Source: Chelonobacter sp006228105
GTDB taxonomy: Bacteria > Pseudomonadota > Gammaproteobacteria > Enterobacterales > Pasteurellaceae
Length of the DNA stretch: 11,377 bases
Strand: one strand, 5' to 3'
Assembly: GCF_006228105.1 (NCBI RefSeq)
Contig: NZ_VDHH01000113.1
The translations under genes were made by a program, and so were the position numbers. Positions 7,172 to 11,377 of the stretch are shown here, in pieces (the stretch's first letter is position 1; every line of letters begins with the position of its first letter). A model generated the notes under the pieces. The model did not search any database and was not told the DNA's origin. It saw only the letters and a list, made by a program, of their open reading frames with translations.

Positions 7172-7264
7172 AACGCAATCTGCCGAAAAATTACGTGGTC
7201 AGATTGCTATCACCAAACGCAGTTTCCTGCTAAACTAGCGGCGTATTTATTTGAAGAATTGTGA
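7172..7264 (+). pseudogene. Possible relic of the 3' end of the ancestral gene upstream of mltG (pabC?)
   Basis: An open stretch after a TAG at 7169-7171 reads NAICRKITWSD, then CYHQTQFPAKLAAYLFEEL, and ends with TGA at 7262-7264, directly abutting the mltG ATG at 7265. Stop-to-start abutment is what an operon partner would leave. In enterobacteria pabC (aminodeoxychorismate lyase) directly precedes mltG, and from memory its C-terminus has a similar F-x4-L-x2-YL pattern. There is no start codon, and a further in-frame stop lies at 7130-7132, so it cannot be a working gene. The match to PabC is weak and short; chance is a real alternative. Confidence 0.3.
7175..7207. repeat. 8-bp inverted repeat upstream of mltG
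   Basis: GCAATCTG (7175-7182) and CAGATTGC (7200-7207) are perfect complements separated by 17 nt. It lies about 60-90 nt before the mltG start and has no T run. It might be a leader hairpin or operator, or an accident inside the possible gene relic. Confidence 0.4.
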
Positions 7265-8320
7265 ATGATGAAAAAATTGATTTATTGCTTTTTGGGATTG
7301 AGTTTACTGATGTTTATTGCGGTTGCCGCTGCGGGTTATTGGGGCTATCGGCAAATCGAAAACCTGGCGCAGCAACCGATCACGGCGCAAGCTGATCAAT
7401 TGTTGACGATTGAACGCGGCACCACCGGTAAAAAATTGGGCGAGTTTTTACAGCAACAAGGTTTGCTTAAAGACGCCACGTTTTTCCCGTTTTTATTGCG
7501 TTTTCAGCCGGAGCTGAGTGCGGTCAAAGCCGGCACCTATTCGTTGAATGGCGTAACCAATGTGACCGAGCTGTTGCAGTTGTTGAACAGCGGCAAAGAG
7601 GCACAGTTTGGCATTCGCTTCGGTGATGGCGAAACATTCAAGCAGATCCGTCAGACGTTGGCGGCAGCACCGCACTTGCAGTTGCAATTGGGCGAGAAAT
7701 CCGAAGCGCAGGTGTTTGATTTGTTAGGTTTGGCACCGGTAGAAGGGCAAACCCTGAAAAATTTGGAGGGGTGGATCTATCCCGATACTTACCATTATAC
7801 GGTTAATGCCACTGATGTGGGCTTGCTGCAACGAGCGATTCAGCGCACTCAGCAGGCGCTGGACAAGGCGTGGCAACAACGGGATAAGGATTTGCCGCTG
7901 AAAAATCCGTATGAAATGTTGATCTTGGCGTCGATTGTGGAGAAGGAAACCGCACTGGCGTCTGAACGGCCGCAAGTAGCGGCGGTGTTTATTAACCGTT
8001 TGAAACGCGGTATGCGCTTGCAGACCGATCCGACCGTGATTTACGGCATGGGTGATAATTATCAAGGCAATATCCGGCGCAAAGATTTGGACGAGAAAAC
8101 CGCCTATAATACTTATCAAATCGACGGCTTGCCGCCGACGCCGATTGCGATGCCGAATGAAGCTTCTTTGCAGGCGGTGGCGCATCCTGCTGATACAACC
8201 GCACTTTACTTCGTGGCGGACGGCAGCGGCGGGCATAAATTCAGCAACAGTCTGGCGGAACATAACCAAGCAGTGCAGCAATATCTAAAATGGCTGCGTT
8301 CGCAAAAAAATGGAAATTAA
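7265..8320 (+). CDS. mltG: Endolytic murein transglycosylase MltG (YceG family)
   Basis: 351 residues, close to the 340 of E. coli MltG. It cleaves glycan strands of nascent peptidoglycan at the inner membrane and is thought to set or end strand length. One N-terminal membrane helix spans about residues 5-27, with the rest periplasmic. A LysM-like segment (ITAQADQLLTIERGTTGKKL, then LKDATFFPFLLRF, VKAGTYSL) covers about 40-112. The catalytic region has LEGWIYPDTY (167-176), SIVEKET with E226 matching catalytic E218 of E. coli, then RLQTDPTVIYGMG (251-263) and GLPPTPIAMP (288-297). The start at 7265 has only a weak GAAG at 7253-7256; ATG at 7268 is an alternative one codon later. It leads the operon that continues with tmk. 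Confidence 0.95.
   Translation: MMKKLIYCFLGLSLLMFIAVAAAGYWGYRQIENLAQQPITAQADQLLTIERGTTGKKLGEFLQQQGLLKDATFFPFLLRFQPELSAVKAGTYSLNGVTNVTELLQLLNSGKEAQFGIRFGDGETFKQIRQTLAAAPHLQLQLGEKSEAQVFDLLGLAPVEGQTLKNLEGWIYPDTYHYTVNATDVGLLQRAIQRTQQALDKAWQQRDKDLPLKNPYEMLILASIVEKETALASERPQVAAVFINRLKRGMRLQTDPTVIYGMGDNYQGNIRRKDLDEKTAYNTYQIDGLPPTPIAMPNEASLQAVAHPADTTALYFVADGSGGHKFSNSLAEHNQAVQQYLKWLRSQKNGN
7669..7677 (-). repeat. DNA uptake signal in mltG (first)
   Basis: Exact ACCGCACTT on the plus strand, coding part of Ala-Pro-His-Leu in the linker between the LysM-like and catalytic regions. It is the first exact signal after the glycosyltransferase gap. Confidence 0.85.
8198..8206 (-). repeat. DNA uptake signal in mltG (second)
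   Basis: Exact ACCGCACTT on the plus strand, within codons for Thr-Ala-Leu near the MltG C-terminus. Confidence 0.85.
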
Positions 8321-8321
8321 G

Positions 8322-8963
8322 ATGCAAAAGTGCGGTAAATTTATTGTGCTCGAAGGCTTAGAAGGTGCCGGTAAAACCACCGCTCGTGAGGCGGTGCTGA
8401 AGGCATTGCAGGCGAATGGTATTTCGCAAGTTGAATTTACCCGTGAGCCGGGCGGCACACCATTGGCGGAGAAATTGCGTGAGCTGATTAAATTCGGCGA
8501 CGGCAATGAGGTGATCAGCGATAAAGCGGAATTATTGATGTTGTATGCGGCACGGATTCAATTGGTTGATAACGTGATTCGTCCGGCATTACGAACCGGA
8601 AAATGGGTGTTGGGCGATCGGCATGACATGTCGTCGCAAGCCTACCAAGGCGGCGGGCGCCAAATTGACCGCACTTTGCTGGCAACGTTGCGTGATACCG
8701 TGCTGGGCGATTTCAAACCCGATCTGACGCTGTATCTGGATATCGATCCCGAACTGGGGTTAAGTCGTGCCAGAAGTCGTGGCGAGCTGGATCGGATCGA
8801 ACAGCTGCAACTGGATTTTTTCCAGCGCACCCGAACACGTTATTTAGAATTAGTTGCGACTGATCCGAATGCGGTACTGATTGATGCGTCGCAATCGATG
8901 GCACAAGTCGCTGCCGATGTGCAAAGTGCGGTTTGCGCTTGGCTGGTCAAACAGGATAACTAA
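8322..8963 (+). CDS. tmk: Thymidylate kinase
   Basis: 213 residues from the ATG at 8322. It phosphorylates dTMP to dTDP with ATP in the cytoplasm, an essential step of dTTP supply. Visible motifs are the P-loop GLEGAGKT (12-19), TREPGGT (40-46) for substrate contact, GDRHDMSSQAYQGGGRQ (98-114), and a basic LID segment RSRGELDRIEQ (151-161) of the E. coli type. I prefer 8322 over the ATG at 8310: GGAA at 8312-8315 gives a usable ribosome site for 8322, 8310 has none, and known Tmk proteins begin only a few residues before FIV(L/I)EG. With 8322 the gene starts one base after the mltG stop; with 8310 it would overlap mltG by 11 bases and give 217 residues. holB follows after 2 nt. Confidence 0.96.
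   Translation: MQKCGKFIVLEGLEGAGKTTAREAVLKALQANGISQVEFTREPGGTPLAEKLRELIKFGDGNEVISDKAELLMLYAARIQLVDNVIRPALRTGKWVLGDRHDMSSQAYQGGGRQIDRTLLATLRDTVLGDFKPDLTLYLDIDPELGLSRARSRGELDRIEQLQLDFFQRTRTRYLELVATDPNAVLIDASQSMAQVAADVQSAVCAWLVKQDN
8328..8336 (+). repeat. DNA uptake signal at the tmk start
   Basis: Exact AAGTGCGGT covering codons 3-5 of tmk (Lys-Cys-Gly), six bases after the A of the chosen start codon. Confidence 0.85.
8668..8676 (-). repeat. DNA uptake signal in mid tmk
   Basis: Exact ACCGCACTT on the plus strand, within codons for Asp-Arg-Thr-Leu. Confidence 0.85.
8924..8932 (+). repeat. DNA uptake signal near the tmk 3' end
   Basis: Exact AAGTGCGGT within codons for Gln-Ser-Ala-Val. Confidence 0.85.
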
Positions 8964-8965
8964 CC

Positions 8966-9961
8966 ATGTACCCTTGGTTTGCGCCACTGTTTCAGCAATT
9001 AGACGCAGCTTTTGCTGCCGGTCACGGGCATCATGCGTTGTTGTTTAAAAGTGAACCGGGATTGGGCAGTGAAACCTTACTGAATGCGATCGCTAAAGGA
9101 TTGCTATGTCAGACAGCGCCGGGATTGCAAGCTTGCGGGCATTGTCAGCACTGCCAACTATTCGACAGTGGCAATCACCCGGATTTACATCGCTTGCTGT
9201 TGCAGGACGGGAAAAATATCGGTATCGATCAAGTGCGCGAGTTAATCGCTAATTTACAGCAGTATGCTCGTCAAGACGGCAACAAAGTGGTGTATCTGCC
9301 GACGATCGAGCTGTTGAGTGAAGCTGCGGCGAATGCGTTGTTGAAAACACTGGAAGAACCAACCGATCAAACCTATTTTGTGTTGTTAGCCGATATTACG
9401 GCACCGCTGATGCCGACGATTTACAGTCGTTGCCAAGTCCAAACCCTGATTGCACCGTCGGTGCCATTGGCGACAACATGGTTACAACAACAATTTTCTG
9501 CAGCGGACGAAGAGATTGCCACCGCACTTCGGGTGAATTATAACCGCCCGTTAGCGGCGTTGAATGCGTTGCAACGGGGCTGGTTACCGCTGCGAAAACA
9601 GTTTTTGCGCCAATTTTGGTTGTTTTACCAAAATCGCCAACTGGAACCGTTTTTACAGCAGTTTGCCTTTAAAGATGAAATATTGCTGCAACGTCAACTG
9701 AATTGGCTGTCGGCATTTTTTAGCGATAGCCTGAAGTGTAAATTGCAGATCAAACAGGGTTGGATCAACCACGATATTGCCAACGGCATTGAGCAATTTA
9801 GCCAAGGTTTATCGCAGACCGCACTTTTGCAGGGGAACCAGCTGGTTTCACAATTGCGACAGGATTTTGCACAAATCAATGCCGTTAACCAAGAGTTGAT
9901 CGTGTTGGATTGTTTAAGCAAATTAATTAGTGATGTTTTTGAAAAACAGATTGAGGTATAA
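8966..9961 (+). CDS. holB: DNA polymerase III delta-prime subunit (clamp loader)
   Basis: 331 residues; E. coli delta-prime has 334. It is part of the clamp-loader complex that places the beta sliding clamp on primed DNA. The P-loop region is degenerate (FKSEPGLGSET, 27-37), as expected of this subunit, which does not hydrolyse ATP. A zinc module has C48, C57, C60 and C63 (CGHCQHC). ANALLKTLEEP (122-132) and the SRC motif (154-156, IYSRCQ) are typical of the family. The C-terminal half is less conserved, as usual. AGGA at 8953-8956, nine bases before the ATG and inside the end of tmk, supports the start. Its stop TAA is immediately followed by the start codon of ycfH, which implies translational coupling. 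Confidence 0.95.
   Translation: MYPWFAPLFQQLDAAFAAGHGHHALLFKSEPGLGSETLLNAIAKGLLCQTAPGLQACGHCQHCQLFDSGNHPDLHRLLLQDGKNIGIDQVRELIANLQQYARQDGNKVVYLPTIELLSEAAANALLKTLEEPTDQTYFVLLADITAPLMPTIYSRCQVQTLIAPSVPLATTWLQQQFSAADEEIATALRVNYNRPLAALNALQRGWLPLRKQFLRQFWLFYQNRQLEPFLQQFAFKDEILLQRQLNWLSAFFSDSLKCKLQIKQGWINHDIANGIEQFSQGLSQTALLQGNQLVSQLRQDFAQINAVNQELIVLDCLSKLISDVFEKQIEV
9521..9529 (-). repeat. DNA uptake signal in holB (first)
   Basis: Exact ACCGCACTT on the plus strand, in codons for Thr-Ala-Leu. Confidence 0.85.
9818..9826 (-). repeat. DNA uptake signal in holB (second)
   Basis: Exact ACCGCACTT on the plus strand, in codons for Gln-Thr-Ala-Leu. Confidence 0.85.
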
Positions 9962-10768
9962 GTGTTTATTGTCGATTCCCATTGTCATTTAGACAGTTTG
10001 GATTATGAAAAATTACATAAAAACATGGACGAGGTGGTGGATAAAGCCAAAGCGCGTGATGTGCAGCACTTGCTGTCGATCAGCACCACCTTGAGCGGTT
10101 TTGAACGGCTACAGACCGCACTTTCGCATCGTCACGAGGTGTCGCTCTCTTGTGGCGTGCACCCGTTAAATGTGGAAGATGAAGATTTTGATGCTGAAAA
10201 AATGCAGCGCTTAGCGCAAGATCCAAAGGTGGTCGCGATCGGCGAGTGCGGTTTGGATTATTATTACAGCGTCGAAAACAAAGCAAAACAGCAAGTGATT
10301 TTCAGCCAACAAATTGAGATCGCCAAGCAACTGAACAAACCGTTGATTATTCACACGCGTGCAGCAAGAGAAGATACGATGGCGTTGCTGCAACAGGGGC
10401 AAGCGCAGCAGTGCGGTGGCGTGTTACACTGTTTCACTGAAAATCAATGGATGGCGGATCAGGCGCTGGAACTGGGGTTCTATATTTCGGTTTCCGGCAT
10501 TATTACGTTTCGCAACGCACAAGAGATTCGTGATGTGATCCAAACCGTACCGCTCGATCGACTGTTGGTGGAAACCGATTCGCCGTATTTAGCGCCGGTG
10601 CCATACCGTGGCAAACAGAATCAGCCGGCGTATGTGCGCGAAGTGTGCGAATATCTGGCAGTACTAAAAGGGGTAAGTGCGGTAGAATTGGCACAGATTA
10701 CCACACAAAATTTTGAACGTTTGTTTAATGTCAGTGTGTTGACAGATTCATCATTAACCGAGGGATAA
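9962..10768 (+). CDS. ycfH: TatD-family metal-dependent hydrolase (YcfH type)
   Basis: 268 residues from a GTG start that directly follows the holB stop. AGG at 9954-9956 lies 5 nt upstream. Family members are TIM-barrel metalloenzymes, several with DNase activity; the physiological substrate of YcfH is not settled. Metal ligands are visible as H7 and H9 in DSHCHLD, E95 in GECGLDYYY, H131 in IIHTRAA, H156 in VLHCFTE and D206 in VETDSPYLAPVP, so the active site looks complete. The sequence follows E. coli YcfH closely (VDSHCHLD, CGVHPLN, GFYIS.SGI.TFRNA, ENQP-like QNQPAYVR). Position after mltG-tmk-holB matches the conserved order. The next gene begins 3 nt after the stop. Confidence 0.93.
   Translation: MFIVDSHCHLDSLDYEKLHKNMDEVVDKAKARDVQHLLSISTTLSGFERLQTALSHRHEVSLSCGVHPLNVEDEDFDAEKMQRLAQDPKVVAIGECGLDYYYSVENKAKQQVIFSQQIEIAKQLNKPLIIHTRAAREDTMALLQQGQAQQCGGVLHCFTENQWMADQALELGFYISVSGIITFRNAQEIRDVIQTVPLDRLLVETDSPYLAPVPYRGKQNQPAYVREVCEYLAVLKGVSAVELAQITTQNFERLFNVSVLTDSSLTEG
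10115..10123 (-). repeat. DNA uptake signal in ycfH (first)
   Basis: Exact ACCGCACTT on the plus strand, in codons for Gln-Thr-Ala-Leu. Two one-mismatch relatives lie nearby at 10244-10252 and 10409-10417. Confidence 0.85.
10675..10683 (+). repeat. DNA uptake signal in ycfH (second)
   Basis: Exact AAGTGCGGT in codons for Val-Ser-Ala-Val. Confidence 0.85.
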
Positions 10769-10771
10769 GGT

Positions 10772-11314
10772 ATGGCTAAACTCAGTTTTCGCAGTGTGAC
10801 TAAACTCTTTTTTATTGCAGTCACTTTATTGATCCATGTTGTCTTGTTTGCGACAGTCAATTTTTATTTTCCGCACTACGATGTAGCGCATATCACTGGG
10901 GTGGAGGTGAAGCGAGTCGATAAAGACGGCCCAATCACCAAAGCCAATCCGGCAGATGGCCCGACTCGCGATGTGTACTACATTTATACCCAGAATCCGC
11001 AAAATGATAAAGTGATGGTCTATCGTAATGAAGATACCCGCTGGGGTTTCCCGTTCTATTTTAAATTTAACTCAGCTGATTTACAGGCAAGAGCACAAAG
11101 TTTTGCGGTCGACAAAAAGAGTGTGCAGGTTAAATATTACGGTTGGCGCTTGGTGATGTTTGATGAGTTCCGCAATATGACATCAATGAAAGAGGTCGAG
11201 CAAAATGCGACGCCTGCTTGGCCAATCGCCAGCTATGTGCTGTATTTCTTATTGTTGATCACCCTTTTCCTATCGATTCAGTTTATTCGTGGTTGGTTTG
11301 ATAGTGAAGAGTAG
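10772..11314 (+). CDS. Two-TM membrane protein with periplasmic domain, DUF1523-like
   Basis: 180 residues. One helix lies at about 11-32 (LFFIAVTLLIHVVLFATVNF) and a second at about 150-171 (IASYVLYFLLLITLFLSIQF). Between them is a loop of about 115 residues, predicted periplasmic, with short basic or charged ends in the cytoplasm. The loop contains GVEVKRVDKDGP, TRDVYYIYTQ, VYRNEDTRWGFPFYFKFNSADLQA and YYGWR, which I recall as the DUF1523 family; I am fairly but not fully sure of that assignment. No function is known to me. GAGGG at 10760-10764, 7 nt before the ATG, is a strong ribosome site, and the 3-nt gap after ycfH makes it the likely last gene of the operon. The protein begins and ends within the window. 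Confidence 0.8.
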   Translation: MAKLSFRSVTKLFFIAVTLLIHVVLFATVNFYFPHYDVAHITGVEVKRVDKDGPITKANPADGPTRDVYYIYTQNPQNDKVMVYRNEDTRWGFPFYFKFNSADLQARAQSFAVDKKSVQVKYYGWRLVMFDEFRNMTSMKEVEQNATPAWPIASYVLYFLLLITLFLSIQFIRGWFDSEE

Positions 11315-11332
11315 TAGTCACTAAATATATTT

Positions 11333-11368
11333 AATAATCAGGCAGCTCATTAGCTGCCCCAGATTATT
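11333..11368 (+). terminator. Nested hairpin downstream of the operon
   Basis: An inner stem GGCAGCT/AGCTGCC (11341-11347 with 11352-11358, 4-nt loop) sits inside an outer stem AATAATC/GATTATT (11333-11339 with 11362-11368), separated by a 1-nt versus 3-nt internal loop. It begins 18 nt after the last stop. There is no T run after it, so it may be a weak terminator or a 3'-end protecting structure. The window ends 9 bases later. Confidence 0.55.
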
Positions 11369-11377
11369 GACAAAGAT

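Noticed and set aside
7724..8281. 185-residue minus-strand open frame opposite mltG
   Set aside because: mltG on the other strand is a clear conserved gene with catalytic motifs. The antisense frame has no recognisable motif and an Arg/Gln/His-rich composition typical of a shadow frame.
1..11377. tRNA, rRNA or riboswitch
   Set aside because: I saw no cloverleaf, rRNA-like stretch or recognisable riboswitch core; the only sizeable non-coding interval is the 244-bp region before mltG.

Overview
The window looks like a chromosomal segment from a member of the Pasteurellaceae. I found 16 exact copies of the Haemophilus-type DNA uptake signal AAGTGCGGT (both strands counted) in 11.4 kb, where chance predicts about 0.1. 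The housekeeping genes also read like Haemophilus/Pasteurella homologues. I cannot resolve genus or species from the sequence alone.

Left part (2-5759): the 3' portion of a very large trimeric autotransporter adhesin (YadA/Hia class). It enters the window already open and ends with a YadA-type membrane anchor. An 11-bp hairpin made of two inverted uptake signals separates it from a lipoprotein that combines a BamE/SmpA-like domain with an OmpA-type peptidoglycan-binding domain. That is the architecture of TpgA, the partner of the Acinetobacter adhesin AtaA. The pair reads as an adhesin plus its envelope-anchoring partner. The adhesin gene is a mosaic of internal direct repeats, the largest about 495 bp repeated 2091 bp (697 codons) apart.

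Middle part (5777-7264): a rho-independent terminator closes the tpgA-like gene. Facing it is an AT-rich, uptake-signal-free gene on the minus strand for a family 2 glycosyltransferase with a TPR-like C-terminal half. A 244-bp divergent intergenic region follows. Its last 93 bases look like the decayed 3' end of the gene that once preceded mltG, possibly pabC.

Right part (7265-11314): a tight plus-strand operon mltG - tmk - holB - ycfH (TatD family) - two-TM DUF1523-like protein. Gaps are 0-3 nt. The order of the first four genes matches the conserved enterobacterial pabC-mltG-tmk-holB-ycfH block, with the upstream fabF/pabC partners replaced here by the glycosyltransferase and adhesin region. 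A nested hairpin without a U tract lies after the last gene.

Nothing here is clearly a new system. The most interesting points are the adhesin/TpgA-like module with an uptake-signal hairpin between its genes, the orphan low-GC glycosyltransferase beside a Ser/Thr/Asn-rich adhesin, the in-frame recombinogenic repeats, and the possible pabC relic marking where the accessory region joins the housekeeping operon.
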